Positions 22,112 through 34,515 are shown, counted from the stretch's first letter. The stretch: DNA of 64,000 nucleotides from Hysterangium stoloniferum (GCA_015178975.1 WHVD01000167.1:108812-172811); one strand, 5' to 3'. Notes: generated by a model not told the origin, from the letters alone. Translations and numbers: made by a program.

Positions 22112-24158
22112 CTACTGGAGTCACACACTCAAGAAGGCTGAATGTAACTACTCAGCCATGGAATGAGAAGTGCTAGCCACCAAAGAGGGATTAGTTCATT
22201 TCCAGCCTTTTATAGAAGGTGAACATATACTTCTCATCACTGACCATGCAGCATTGCAATGGGTCAGATCTTACGAGAATACCAATCATCGACTGGCCGC
22301 ATGGTATACACTGCATATCCTGGTCTGGAAATTCTACACTGAGTGGGACAAATACACAGCAATGTTGACCCATTGTCTAGACTCCCTTGAGTACCTGACT
22401 ATGTTAGCCCTGCAAGAGATGACCTATTACCAATTGTAGCAAGCTCTTCCAACAGGGATGACAATGGGAAACTATGGGAGAATAAACTGGTGGAAAGAGC
22501 TATTTTTCTCATTCATCGTGAGTTAGTGGAATCTATTGGGACAATGGAAGAGATTCCCCAAACAGAATGGGATCTTCACAACCTCTCCAGCAATGATGAA
22601 ATGGACAAATCAATTTTTACCCTCTTGAATCCCCAGCTGCTTATAGAAATCAATGAGAATTATGCTAAGGAACTCTGTGACTGGTACCGGAAAGATCCTG
22701 CCTTCAGAAATCATTATGCTGCTGATCCCATTTCCCCAAATGTAGTAGCCACCCCTTCTCACTATTTCATCGGCAAGAATAAGCTACTGTTTTTTTTGAA
22801 ATTTGGACTGGAAAAGTTGAATCTGTATGCCTAACAGTATGATGCCAACCATACTCAAGTTGATACATGATAATCCCTTCGAAGGAGCCCACACAGGTGG
22901 TCAATGACTCTTTCAGCTAATAAAGGACCAATTCTTCTGGCTGAGGATGTTGCAGGACTGCATGGTGTATGCTTGCAGCTGCGATATATGCCAGAAGACC
23001 AAAGTCGATCATTCTGCCTGACAAGGAGCTCTACGAGCTGCAGAGGTACCTAAGGCCATTCGAGGCTGTCTCAATGGACCTGATAACTGGATTACCACTT
23101 TCTGTAGAGGGTGGTTACTCTGCCATCTTTGTCACCATGGATAAACTTACATATTTCTTAATTTGTGAGCCCATGACCTCAGATTTATCTGCAGAAGGAT
23201 TTGCGTGAATTTTTGTAAATAAGGTAGCCACTCCTTTTGGCCTACCTTCAAGGATAATCTGTGATCGAGACAAGAGATGGACTTGTAGGTTTTGGAGGGA
23301 AGTCTGCAAGGTATATGGAAGTGCCCTTGCAGTATCCTCATCTCACCACCCTCAGATGGACAGTCAAATGGAGAACACCAACGCTATCATTGAGCAAATG
23401 CTGAGAGTGTACTGTGCTTCTTCGAAAAATGAATGGTCTCAATAGACTCAGGTAGTTGCCCATACCTACAATTCAACAGTACAGAGTTCAATGGGCTATG
23501 CACCAGCCTTTTTGTTAATGGGATACTTACCGAGAGGAATGTCCCGCTGCCTGGGAGGGGATGACCCTGTGGTTCCCAGAGAATTATCAGACAGTCCATT
23601 AGCCGATCAATGGATCTTGGAACTGGAGAACCATTGACAAGCAGCACAAGATTCGATCACATGAGCACAAGAAATGCAAGCCTGCAGCTACAATAAGAAA
23701 TGAAGACCAGTGGAAGACATCTCAGAGGGAAACCTTGTTCTCATCAATCCTCATTCTCTCGAACTCATTGAAGCCAAGGGAACTGGAAGGAAACTCATAC
23801 AAAGATGCATAGGGCCATTTGAGGTCTTGGAAAAGATTAATCCTCAAGTTTTTCGACTCCATATTCCCTTGGAATATCAAATACACCCAGTGATTAACTG
23901 AGACCATCTCAAACAATACCATTTCTCCCCAAGGAATTCAGATCAAGGGCACTACTTGAAAACCCTAGGGAACTAGGTTGTAATGATGAGGAGTATGAAG
24001 TAGAGGCTATAATGGGACACAAAAAATATCAAAATCGACTACTTTTCCAAGTTCAATGGAAAGGATATGGACCAGAAGAGGACACTTGGTTAAATGGCAA
24101 TGACCTTTGTAATGCCCCCGCTCTTCTCAGGGCTTACAAAACTATCTATCAAATATAA
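22112..24158 (+). pseudogene. G1 copy 3 pol remnant: RNase H, integrase, chromodomain
   Basis: RNase H (LLITDHAALQWVRSYENTNHRLAAW), the integrase zinc-finger region (22850-23020), core (SMDLITGLPLSVEGGYSAIF) and C-terminal region (GRKLIQRCIGPFEVLEKINPQVFRL) are all legible. The chromodomain ends at TAA 24156-24158. Stops include TGA at about 23206 (GCG-TGA-ATT) and in the H-TGA-QAA and N-TGA-DHL contexts, each where copy 1 has arginine. This copy keeps CGA at 22290-22292 where copy 2 has TGA and copy 1 has CAA. Confidence 0.88.
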
Positions 24159-24357
24159 CGATTATTTTATCTCTTCACGATGAAAATACTTGCTTATTAT
24201 TTTTCTCAACTCTACCCTCCCTTATCCACTTTCCCTTGGCCTTTCACCTCGACAACTGAGCAGAGTTTAAATTAATATAAAAAACATGTAAATTTGCTAA
24301 AGAAATTTTCATCCCCCTTTCTCTTACCTCCATGACAATCACACAAACCAGTGCACT

Positions 24358-25195
24358 ATGTCACAGGAACAACAAACCAAACCCAGGCTCCCCAACTTCA
24401 AAAGAATACCATGACCTCAAACCACTAATACTTCTACCACATCGTCTCATACTGAAAATGTCGAGCACTGTGTCATTGATGCATTCCACATCACAGGACA
24501 ACACTACAGGAGTTTCAATCAGCTCAGGGAACAAAACTGTTCTTACTCCATATACTCCCCTCCCCAGGCCCCATTTCCCCAACTTCAAATGGATATCTCA
24601 GCTCCAGATGACAGTTCCTCCTTCCCCACTGCCTCGAACAGAGAATGTTGAGCACTTGGATACCCACCTGGAGGCCTCTTCTTCCACACAATCAATGTGG
24701 ATGGATTCTGTCCAGAGGGCTGTGGCCCCATCCCTTGAAAGTTGGGGCACTCCCACGGGAACCTGGAGCAAAACTCCCCCACTCCCTCGTAGTATTTTCC
24801 CTTTGACTGAAGAGGAGATCAGGAAGAAATGGCAGTCCGACACATTCTCTGCACAAGTTCAGGAGGAACTAAAAATGCTCAAGAGGAAGAGGAGGGAGGA
24901 GTACTTAGAAGGACAGCTGAAGATGGGTGCTAGAGACAACGTCCCTTCTAAGCAGACATGACCGGAATGGAGGAGAATGGAGGGAAGCAACAACCACTCA
25001 GGCATCACTCCTCCCCCAGGCCATAAGTGGAAAGACTTCACTGAGATGGATTGCAGTGATGGTGGCACACCATGCATTTGGAGTATGGGACATAAGAGCA
25101 GGAAAGGAAAGGACGGCATCACCTTCTACAATTGGGACAAAGTAAGGAGGATCAAGTTGCAAAGCATTGCATTATGATGCAGGGATGGAGTTGAA
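24358..25195 (+). pseudogene. G1 copy 3 ORF3 remnant
   Basis: The ATG at 24358 matches the ORF3 start of copy 1 (MSQEQQ type), and the in-frame TGA at codon 19 is in the same place. Frameshifts follow, with the best-kept part in the frame of 24560-24960 (PNFKWISQLQ, then LTEEEIRKKWQSD and QVQEELKMLKRKRREEYLEGQ). The W/D/K-rich block (HKWKDFTEMD ... FYNWDKV) lies near 25025-25150. Function unknown. Confidence 0.6.
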
Positions 25196-25227
25196 CTACC
25201 TCCCAGACCCCCCTCACAATGTGAACC

Positions 25228-25791
25228 TGTTAGGGTACATACATGGCAGGTCTCCGGAGAAACCCATGGAATATCCGGTATGACTTGGCTTCAGCTTATA
25301 GGCTGCACCCTCACTAGATCGTGTTGTCCAATTTCAGACAAGTGGATAGGAATCCCAGGGAGTCTGGGTGGGGTCGTGGGTCAAGGGGTCGTAGGTCAGA
25401 GGTCGTGGGTTGTGTGTTGAGATAGGTAAGAGAGATAGATGTGCTGGAGCCCGTGGGCTCTGACTAGCGTGAGCGGAGTGATTCAAGTAGGAGTTTAGAG
25501 CAGAAAATGTATTAGATTACTGGGGGGAATCTAAGCTGATTTTCTGACTGGATTATATGTACAACATCTGCCAGTTTAAATAGACCATGGAGTGAATGTC
25601 ATACCAAATCCAGTAGTGATGAAACAGAACGAGCAAAATATAAAATGGGAATAGTAAACACCAAGTTTGGTGTTAGGAATGGGACAGAACGGAGCAGAGT
25701 CTGAATAGTAACAAATCATAAACCATAACGGGAAATGGAGCAGGAGTGGAGTCCGAATCATGACAGGTCATTTGACTAAAACGGGAATGGG
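25228..25791. mobile_element. Partial G2 LTR
   Basis: TGTTAGGGTACATACATGG starts a G2 LTR that continues to ACTAAAACGGGAATGGG and stops where a G3 LTR begins. The last 240 bp or so of the LTR are absent from the other side. This is a truncated relic with more substitutions than the 27614 and 31640 copies. Confidence 0.82.
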
Positions 25792-26757
25792 TGTAATGTA
25801 TTAGCCTTATTTTAATACTATTTTCCGAAAAAGGAGTCCAATGCTCTATCAAAATGTGCAAATACTCAATTCACTGCTCGGTAAAATAATTTAAGTGTTT
25901 GATATTAATCAGTGGCAGCCTAAATAGACTTAGAACCCCTGAAGTCAAGAGTTTACTTGAATATATGCACCCTACTTCACAAAGAAGGTTTTGAGAGCTG
26001 CTTGTGCAAGCTTGTTCTTTTTCTGTGACAACAACTATTAAAATAAGAATAACAATTTACTGATTCCGAAGCTAGATTTAACTTCAATACTAGCTAGTTT
26101 ATATATATTTTATACTATTTATCAAACAGTAAAAATATTTATAAACAGGTCAAAAGATTAGATATATGTAGAATAAAACACTATTTGGCTAATATATGCT
26201 TTATTTACACTAACCTACAGGGTCTACTGTGATACTAACTTATCAGGATCTTAATGTAGTCTTAGGATCTTGCAAGGATATTCTCAGTATTTGTTTATGT
26301 GAATATGCATTACTGATTCACAATGAATGAACAATGGAACAAGGATTATTTGCAATGTAATAATCAGTCAAATTACTCAACTAGAGGTGACTGAAGTCTT
26401 AGAGTACAAATAACAATGTAGAGGAAACTTAATCAGTACTCAATTAAGAGATGACTATAGTATAAGATTATTTATATATTATTGATTGATAACCAACAAC
26501 TCTAACTGAGGTGGAAATAATATATAAAAGATAGCCAGCTATTCAATTAAGAAGTGGCAAGGGGGAACAAATAAAAGTCAACAACTCAGATTGAGGTGAC
26601 AAGGGATCTGATTGGCCAACAACTCTGATAGAGGTGGCAAGGGTTTCCAACAGCTCTGATAGAGGTGGAATGGGATGTCTAACTGCCCAGATAGGTGGAG
26701 TAGCCTGCTTGCTGCAGTGACACACAGATGTGGTGAGATGATATGATATGATTGATT
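25792..26757 (+). mobile_element. Partial G3 LTR
   Basis: TGTAATGTATTAGCC starts a G3 LTR collinear with 20422-21400. It runs through the region of GAGGTGGCAAGGG repeats to TGGTGAGATGATATG, where it ends. The GTGAC array and 3' half are missing. Part of it (26241-26576) is repeated downstream in reverse. Confidence 0.8.
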
Positions 26758-27093
26758 TTTTATTTGTTCCCCCTTGCCACTTCTTAATTGAATAGCTGGC
26801 TATCTTTTATATATTATTTCCACCTCAGTTAGAGTTGTTGGTTATCAATCAATAATATATAAATAATCTTATACTATAGTCATCTCTTAATTGAGTACTG
26901 ATTAAGTTTCCTCTACATTGTTATTTGTACTCTAAGACTTCAGTCACCTCTAGTTGAGTAATTTGACTGATTATTACATTGCAAATAATCCTTGTTCCAT
27001 TGTTCATTCATTGTGAATCAGTAATGCATATTCACATAAACAAATACTGAGAATATCCTTGCAAGATCCTAAGACTACATTAAGATCCTGATA
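26241..27093. repeat. 336-bp inverted repeat with a 181-bp spacer
   Basis: The left arm 26241-26576 (TATCAGGATC ... ACAAATAAAA) and right arm 26758-27093 are reverse complements. I found no mismatch reading them through. The left arm is part of a G3 LTR; the right arm is an inverted copy of the same stretch. The transcript would fold into a long hairpin. Confidence 0.9.
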
Positions 27094-27613
27094 CACTGCT
27101 GCAGTGAACCCCTTTTGGAGCACTGCAAAATCCTTCCCAAGGAGATGAACTTTAATAAATGAATTTTATTGTGCACTAAATCTTACTTAAAATAGACATT
27201 TTGGGTCACACAAGAGTGGAACTAAAGGTGACTATTAGGTTGAATTTAGTTTGTAAGTAAATATCACATCTAGTATTAATATTGAGCATGTCAAAATATA
27301 CCCAAAAAATGACCTTTTATCAGCATTTTATGGCGGCATAAATGAGTCATTTTGAGACAACATTAAAGAGAAATAATAGTTGAAAATTAGATAGACTTTT
27401 GCAAGTTAATAAAGATAACATTTTGTACTTGTTTTATGGAGTATTTAAATCCTATTCCTAAATGTGTCCTTTAGTGAAGTATTAAAAAAATAAATTTAGT
27501 AATCAGATTTTAGAATACATCAAAATGAGCTATTTAGTACATGGATTTAAAACAGTACAAGATGTTTCCCAAATTTAGAATTTTGTGCAATCTAAAATTC
27601 ATCGCGCTCTGTG
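27094..27613. other. A/T-rich stretch, no gene seen
   Basis: Between the inverted repeat and the next solo LTR no frame gives recognisable protein and no repeat family of this window is present. Confidence 0.5.
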
Positions 27614-28444
27614 TGTTAGGATACACACACAGGCCGGGTTTCCGGAGAAACCCACGGGATATCCGGTAGGACTTGGCTTCAGCTTATAGGCTGTGCCCTC
27701 GCTAGATCGTGTTGTCCAATTTCAAACGGATGGACGGGGATCCCGGGGAGTCCAGGTGGGGTTCGTGGGTCGTAGGTCGTAAGTCGGGGGTCATGGGTCA
27801 TAAGTCGGGGGTCGTGGGTCGTAAGTCGAGATAGTTGAGAGAGATAGATGCGCCGGAGCCCGTGGGCTCCGACTAGTGCGAGCGATGTGAATTAAGTAAG
27901 GTTTTTAGAGCGGAAAATGTTATCAGATTACTGGGGGGAATCTAAGCTAATTTTCTGACTGGATTGTATATACAACATCTGCCAGTTTATATAGACCATG
28001 GAGTGAATGACATACCAAATCCAGTAATGGCGAAACGAAACTAACAAAACATGAAACGGGAATAGTAAACACCAAATTGGTGTTAGGAACGGAGCGGAGT
28101 CCAAATCGTGACAAAGCATAACCCATAACGGGAAATGGAGTGGGAGCGGAGTCCTAAATCGTGACAGGTCATTTGACTAAAACGGGAACGGGGCTCAATT
28201 AGAGCGGTGACAGGATTCTAAGCGGGATCCGGTGACTGATGCGTGGGATGAAGACGGACATAGACAGAGACGGAGTCTGGGAGAAGTCCGGTGACTGATA
28301 TGTGTCGTAATGAGGTCGAATGTAACAAGTCTTGACATAACGGAGTCTGGGCAGGAAATCCTATAAACAGACGATTGGTGCTTGTAGCACGTGGGGGCAT
28401 ACAGGTTAGTGCCCGGAGTCCGGCAGGATTGTCCAGTCGTAACA
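27614..28444. mobile_element. G2 solo LTR (TSD CTGTG)
   Basis: An 831-bp unit, TGTTAGGATACACACAC to CAGTCGTAACA, flanked by CTGTG at 27609-27613 and 28445-28449. It has one more copy of the GTCGTGGGTCATAAGTCGGG segment than the G2 element's own LTRs, which accounts for its length. Confidence 0.92.
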
Positions 28445-29525
28445 CTGTGCATGTCACTTTGGAGATGATCTTCACACGAACTCACACAATAAAAGTTGCT
28501 TGTTACCAATTGGGCAGCAAAATGTGAGTGTGAATATAACAAAAAAATTACTGGCAGGTGACACTGTTTGTTGATTGTACCGATGTATCAAATATGCAGC
28601 ATGACAATTCACCGCAACATACCAATTGTACATGACAAATCATCATACTTACCACGATATGCAATTAATATTCGTGTGTCACGGGGTGATGAATTGCATG
28701 TCACAGGTGACAAATCACATGTCACAGGGATGAATCGTGTGTTACAGGGTGACACATCACGTGTCATGGGGTAATGCATCGCGTGTCATGGGGTAATGCA
28801 TCGCGTGTCATGGGGTGATGCATCGCGTGTCATGGGGTGATGAATTGCATGTCACAGGTGATGAATTGTGTGTCATGGGGTGACACTTCATCACAAGCAA
28901 CATATCATCGTCACGACCCTTGCTCAAATGCACCAGTTATCAGGAGGCACGCTCCCAATGGGGTTTAGTACCTCACTGGTTGAAACACAAGGACATGAGG
29001 CTCAACACCATAAACGTGTGAGCTGAGAATTTCATCAAATTGGCTGGCATATGGAGCAATATGAAGCTAGTAAGGCAAAAAAACAATGTGTCATCATTTG
29101 CAATTGGTCAGTTCATCCATACCTGTCCTGCTAGAGACTGATCCAAGCTTACATCATTAGCTATTTTGAGCAATTGAAGAAGGGCAAGGGGTATTTACCA
29201 CATTTCATTTGCTGCAAGGACAACAGACTTATGATTATGGCTGGTCTATATGATTCAACTCTGTATTATCGTATTGTCAGGTCAGTGTTCACCTTTTAAA
29301 TTATTCTCTAGGCACTACTAATGAACTGTGGCACTTATGCACTGGCAATGTAAGGCTTCGGTGTGCCTGCAGCTGTCGTTGACTGCTAGCAGGATCTCGG
29401 GCTCTTCCTCGGGCTTCGGCCCAAATTTCCACTCTTCATTTGACCATTGTACCAACCACCACTCGCTGCAATGCATCTGGCCTGCTCCCTCTCAATTCTC
29501 TCGTAGATATTATAGCAGCTATGCT
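28445..29525. other. Unassigned stretch with a minisatellite
   Basis: Apart from the minisatellite at 28675-28887, I see no domain-bearing frame here. The short minus-strand frame ending at 29386 (ERIEREQARCIAASGGW) has protein-like composition and may be the tail of an old transposon gene, but I do not recognise it. A G3 solo LTR follows at 29526. Confidence 0.4.
28675..28887. repeat. 22-bp minisatellite
   Basis: The unit GTGTCATGGGGTGATGCATC-GC is repeated. The middle four copies (about 28757-28845) are almost identical and the outer copies are diverged (GATGAATTGCATGTCACAGG variants). There are roughly nine units in all. Confidence 0.8.
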
Positions 29526-31416
29526 TGTGATGTATTAGCCTTATTTTAATACTATTTTCCGAAAAAGGAGTCCAATGCTCTATCAAAATGTGCAAATACT
29601 CAATTCACTGCAAGGTAAAATAATTTAAGTATTTGATATTAATCAGTGGCAGCCTAAATAGACTTAGAACCCCTGAAGTCAAGAGTTTACTTGAATATAT
29701 GCACCCTACTTCGCAAAGAAGGTTTTGAGAGCTGCTTGTGCAAGCTTGTTCTTTTTCTGTAAAAACACTACTAAAATATGAATAACAATTCACTGATTCC
29801 GAAACTAGATTCGACTTCGATTCTAGCTAGTTTATATATATTTTATACTATTTATCAAACAGTAAAAAAATATTTATAAACAGGTCAAAAGATTAGATAT
29901 AGAATAAAACGCTATTTGGCTAATATATGCTTTATTTACACTAACCTACAGGGTCTACTGTGATACTAACTTATCAGGATCTTAATGTAGTCTTAAGGAT
30001 TCTGCAAGAATATTCTCAGTATTTATTTATGCCAAAAACCGGGTAGAAATTAGAATATATGTATTTCTAATCTCAATATAACCTAAAATATTTATTACTT
30101 TAACTGATAACCAACAACTCAACTAGAGGTGGATTAGTAATAAAGGATAGCCAGCTACTCAACTAAGAGGTGGCAAAAGGGGAACAAGTTGTTTGTCAGA
30201 AGCTCAACTAGAGGTGACAAGGGGGTAGGATTATTACCAGAAGCTCAACTAGAGGTGGCAAAGGGATCCTGAGATAGCTTAGGTCAGCAGCTCAACTAGA
30301 GGTGACTAAGTGTTTGTATATATTTATCCAACAGCCCAACTAGGGGTGGAATATTACTGCTGATGCAGTGGCACACTGATGTGGTGTAGTAAATGGGTTA
30401 AAATAAGTTATATTTCAGTGGTGGAGCAGAGCTCCTTATATACAGTAAAATCTGAGACATGGGAGAATGTTCTAGCTACTTGTTTTACCTATTTTTAGCT
30501 ATTTTACCTGGAATCTGCTGGAATATTCCAGGAGTTTCTGCTACTTTCCATTGTAGCATATATGCTGATGTAATGTTCTCGCGCGTCGCGAAGTTGCTGA
30601 TTTCGTGCGCGCGCTGATTACATAATTTTCCCGCGCGTGTCGCGTTTGTGACAAGTCGTCGCATTTTGTGACGACGGTCACTTGTTGTGACGACAGTCAC
30701 CGTTGTGACGACAGTCACCGTTGTGACGACAGTCACTTGTTGTGACGACAGTCACTTGTTGTGACAACAGTCACTTGTTGTGACAACAGTCACCGTTGTG
30801 ACGAAGGTCACCATTGTGACGAATGTCACCGTTGTGACGAATGTCACCGTTGTGACGAATGTCACCGTTGTGACGAATGTCACCGTTGTGACGAATGTCA
30901 CCGTTGTGACGAATGTCACCGTTGTGACGAATGTCACCGTTGTGACGAATGTCACCGTTGTGACGAATATTCCCGCGCGTTGTGCAATAAGCGCCAGACC
31001 GGTTTTATATTATTATATAATTATTATATTTACTTTTAATTAGTTATAAATATAATATTTTATTATAATAATATAAAAATATATATATTTCACCTTGATA
31101 ATGCGCGAGTATTTCAAATCGCGTTTTGTCAGCGTCGGAGTTTGAAATATCATGTGAATGTCACATGATTACTCGCGCGTTGTGAATAAGCGCTGAGTCG
31201 CCGACATATTAATCAAAAAAGAATAAAAAGTAGAAATTCAATTACTTGCTCAATTTATTAGATAAAAATACAAAATAAATTGTATAAATTCAGGATAAAT
31301 CAAACAAATATTGTACAATTTAATTGTCGCAATATAATTACATTTGAATATTTGTTTTCGCAATTTGTTAGGGGAAATTGTTTAAAAAATTGGAAAAAAC
31401 TTAGAAATACATAACA
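29526..31416 (+). mobile_element. G3 solo LTR (TSD ATGCT)
   Basis: This 1,891-bp unit begins TGTGATGTATTAGCC and ends AAATACATAACA. It is flanked by ATGCT at 29521-29525 and 31417-31421. It is nearly identical to the 58421-60217 LTR apart from the number of 18-bp units, which suggests a recent origin from the same lineage. Downstream bases 31422-31639 are A/T-rich with no gene seen. Confidence 0.94.
30668..30966. repeat. GTGAC palindrome array in G3 LTR (18-bp units)
   Basis: About sixteen 18-bp units of the type CCGTTGTGACGAATGTCA. Eight consecutive copies hold the perfect inverted repeat GTGACGAATGTCAC; upstream units have variants (GTGACGACAGTCAC, GTGACAACAGTCAC). Long open frames on both strands here (30752-30955, 30761-31043) are by-products of an 18-bp period and are not proposed as genes. 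Confidence 0.9.
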
Positions 31417-31639
31417 ATGCTCTATACGACACTACAGAACCACTATGTATCTTAGTTATGTGATGTGGTATATAAATGTATTAAAAATAAATAAAAAAAG
31501 TAGCTGCACGTGATCTATTTTTTGTATGATGTTTCGGGATGTATGACCTATTGTGCTTTCTTTTTTTTTTTTTGGCCTACATTAGGATCTATTGTCTACT
31601 GCTATTATTCCTTTACAGATAAATACCATATGCAGCAAG

Positions 31640-32458
31640 TGTTAGGATACACACTCAGGCTGGGTTTCCGGAGAAACCCGTGGGATATCCGGTAGGACTT
31701 GGCTTCAGCTTATAGGCTGCGCCCTCGCTAGATCGTATTGTCCAATTTCAGACAGGCGGACGGGAATCCCGGGGAGTCCGGGCGGGGGTTCGTGGGTCGT
31801 GAGTCGTAGGTCGTGAGTCGAGAGTCGTGAATCGAGATAGTCGAGAGAGATAGATGCGCCGGAGCCCGTGGGCTCCGACTAGTGCGAGCGGTCTGATAAG
31901 AGTAGGGTTTTAGAGAGGAAAATGTATTAGATTACTGGGGGGAATCTAAGCTAATTTTCTGACTGGATTGTATGTACAACATCTGCCAGTTTATATAGAC
32001 CGTGGAATGCATGACATACCGAATCCAGTAATAATGAGACGAAACGAGCAAAACATAGAACGGGAATAGTAAACACCAAATTGGTGTTAGGAACGGGACG
32101 GAACGGAGCGGAGTCCGAATCGTGACAAAGCATAACCCATAACGGGAAACGGAGCGGGAGCAGAGTCCTAAATCGTGACAGGTCATTTGACTAAAACGGG
32201 AACGGGGCTCGATTAGAGCGGTGACGGGATTCTAAGCGGGTCCGGTGACTGATGCGTGGGACGAAGACGGACATAGACAGAGACGGGGTCCGGGGGAAGT
32301 CCGGTGACTGATATGTGTCTTAATGAGGTCGAACGTAACGAGTCTTGACGTAACGGAGTCCGGGCGGGAAATCCTATAAACAGACGATTGGTGCTTGTAG
32401 CGCGTGGGGGCGTACGAGTTAGTGCCCGGAGTCCGGCGGGATTTGCCCGGTCGTAACA
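31640..32458. mobile_element. G2 solo LTR (TSD GCAAG/GTAAG)
   Basis: An 819-bp unit, TGTTAGGATACACACTCAGG to CCGGTCGTAACA. It is flanked by GCAAG (31635-31639) and GTAAG (32459-32463), a duplicate with one C/T mismatch. It is CpG-richer than the other G2 LTRs, so probably one of the youngest. It stands 37 bp before the Plavaka relic. Confidence 0.9.
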
Positions 32459-32494
32459 GTAAGCTTGTAGCTCTCCAGAAACAATTACCTTTTC

Positions 32495-34235
32495 ATGCCT
32501 GCCTGTAATTGTGAATCACATGGCTGTAAGGGAAAAAATATCACTCTTCGCACCTTCAACAACCACGAGCGTGAAGATAAGAGGCGAAATTTCCAGCAGG
32601 CCTTTACTAAGGCCACCCAAGTTTGTGACAAGCATGATGACGACATTTCAGCCTATATCTCCTCCCTGACACTATCTGATAATGCGACTGGAAGCAATGC
32701 CGCCCCAAGGGGTCACCTCTGGTCCCTTTCAGATCAAGATGACCCACTATCGAAAAATGGGATGGGAAACAACACTGCCCCAGGTGGTCATCTCTGTTCC
32801 CATTCAATGGACTCAACTTGCAGGTCTGATCCTGTTCAAACATCGTCCCACCATTCACCACTCAGTGACACACTCTCCAAACTTCGCAGTATTGAGAAGG
32901 ACCTCAAATCCTTGACTTCAGTTGTCAGGCCTCAACTAACGAATCTTTTTTTCCCCTCGTCACGGGACAATATATTCCCATTGAAGTCTGCAATATTGGT
33001 TGCTCACTTACTCCACACTCACCTCTCCTTAGTCACCAATCAAGTGACTTCTGTTCGTGAAACCAAGGCCACTATCAATGACCGTCTAACCCCCTTCCTT
33101 CAAGAGCTCATGGATGGCAACACATCATGAAACAAGAAAATGAAACTGTTACCTGAGGTCAAGGAAACCATCTCTACTTACGACACAAGTGAGCTTCTTC
33201 CACCAGCATGCTATTCAAATATGCTAATCCAGTCCTCCAGCTCACCATTTTGAGGATACCTTACCCAATGTCGACCCGATCATTCAAGTCTCCTTGTTTA
33301 CTATGGTTGCCCTCCAAGTAGTCCTCCATGTCAGTCATCGTGGTTGCCATTTCCTTCTCTCAATGATTCGGTACATCATTCAACTCTCCATGACTCATAA
33401 CAAATGTAACATTTCCCCACACAACGAAGAGTTTGTTGCCCACTTCCCTGCTGATCCAGACTCAGCCTCAAAGAAGTTTGCTCTAGATGGAAAGGAAACA
33501 ATATATGCCATCTGCCCACAGGCCCAATGTCACAAAACTTATCCACCAATTTTCTACCAGGGCTCTTCCATCCCAGTTTACCCCAAATACTGTATCTACA
33601 CAGAGTTTTCAGGAGGTCCTGAGTGCGGAACACATCTGACTCACCCTTGTGTATTTGGCGATATTAGTGTGGAGGTCCCCATCAAGCAATTCATATCCTT
33701 CAGTTTTAAGGACTTCGTATCTGGACTTCTTTCCCGTCCTGGGTTTGAAGACCAGATGGATAATCCACAGACATGCCCTGCTGGTGAAGCTATGTGTGAC
33801 ATATTTGATGGACAATTTCTTTGAAATTTCAAGGACCCTAATGGACAACCCTTCCACTCGACCGTCCAAGTAGGGTGCTATTCATTCAGCCTTTGCGTCG
33901 ACTTCTTTAATCCTTTTATGAACAAGCAAGCTGGCAAAAAGAGTTCCATTGGCATCATATCTGTTGATGTGTCAATCTTCCTCCTTCACTGCGATATAAA
34001 GCAGAAAACATGTTCCTTGCGGGTGTTATTCCTGGTCCAAATGAGCCTCCCCTCACAGCAATTAATCATTACCTCACACCTTTAATTTGCAAATTCCAGT
34101 CCTTTTGGGATACCAGCATTCAATTTTCACAAACATACAACTATCCTGAAGGGCATCTAGTACAATGTGCCCTCATTTTGGTCATATGTGACCTTCTCGC
34201 CACACGAAAGACTGCAGGCTTTGCTGCATGCGGCG
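32495..34235 (+). pseudogene. Plavaka-type (Tnp2/CACTA-like) transposase relic
   Basis: The N-terminus MPACNCESHGCKGKN, then RTFNNHEREDKR, is the Cys-rich start typical of fungal Plavaka/Tnp2-like transposases. After a stop (33130) and a frameshift near 33250, the frame at 33294-33824 gives QAQCHKTYPPIFYQGSSIPV and FSFKDFVSGLLSRPGFEDQM. A further frame (34010-34230) gives AGVIPGPNEPPLTAINHYL and CALILVICDLLATRKTAGFA. These are collinear blocks of that family. The catalytic C-terminal half is missing, and the sequence breaks off near 34235. Confidence 0.82.
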
Positions 34236-34515
34236 TCAAAAATATTCCCGCGCACTTAAAAATGCTCTCCGCTGACAAATATCATGCTATGGCGCTAACC
34301 CTTTGATGTACCTTTAACTGCCTTTTACGGGAATTCGGGCGCTCCGCGCCATCATCTCAGCGCCTTTTCGTCCACCACCCCACGTAGGAGGATTTATTTA
34401 TGATATTTTATGATATTTTAACCGTATCCACCAGTAATTCTTGTTTTGACCCTCGTACCCGGACTCCGACACCGTAAGTCTTTGTCTTGGAGGAATTTTC
34501 ACCGTACAACTTTAT

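Larger units (their letters stand above)
22112..25227 (+). mobile_element. G1 copy 3, 5'-truncated
   Basis: Starting abruptly inside RNase H (CCTACTGGAGTC, matching copy 1 at about 3080), this plus-strand copy keeps the rest of RNase H, integrase, chromodomain and ORF3. It ends where a G2 LTR begins (25228). It lacks LTRs, gag, protease and RT. The left junction is with the DDE relic, and no target duplicate is visible. Confidence 0.88.

Noticed and set aside
24332-25227. A free-standing host gene after copy 3 pol
   Set aside because: Comparison with 831-1 and 46337-50299 shows that it is ORF3 of G1 and degenerate.
30668-30966. CRISPR-like array
   Set aside because: There are no unique spacers, the units are head-to-tail with a period of 18 bp, and the setting is a eukaryotic LTR.
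30752-31043. Open frames on both strands encoding monotonous VTTVTF- or CDECHR-type repeats (also 59635-59845)
   Set aside because: They arise because the minisatellite period of 18 bp is a multiple of three. They lie inside an LTR and have no start context or unique sequence.
31558-31575. Poly-T run as a retroposon tail
   Set aside because: No SINE- or LINE-like body or target duplicate is recognisable next to it.
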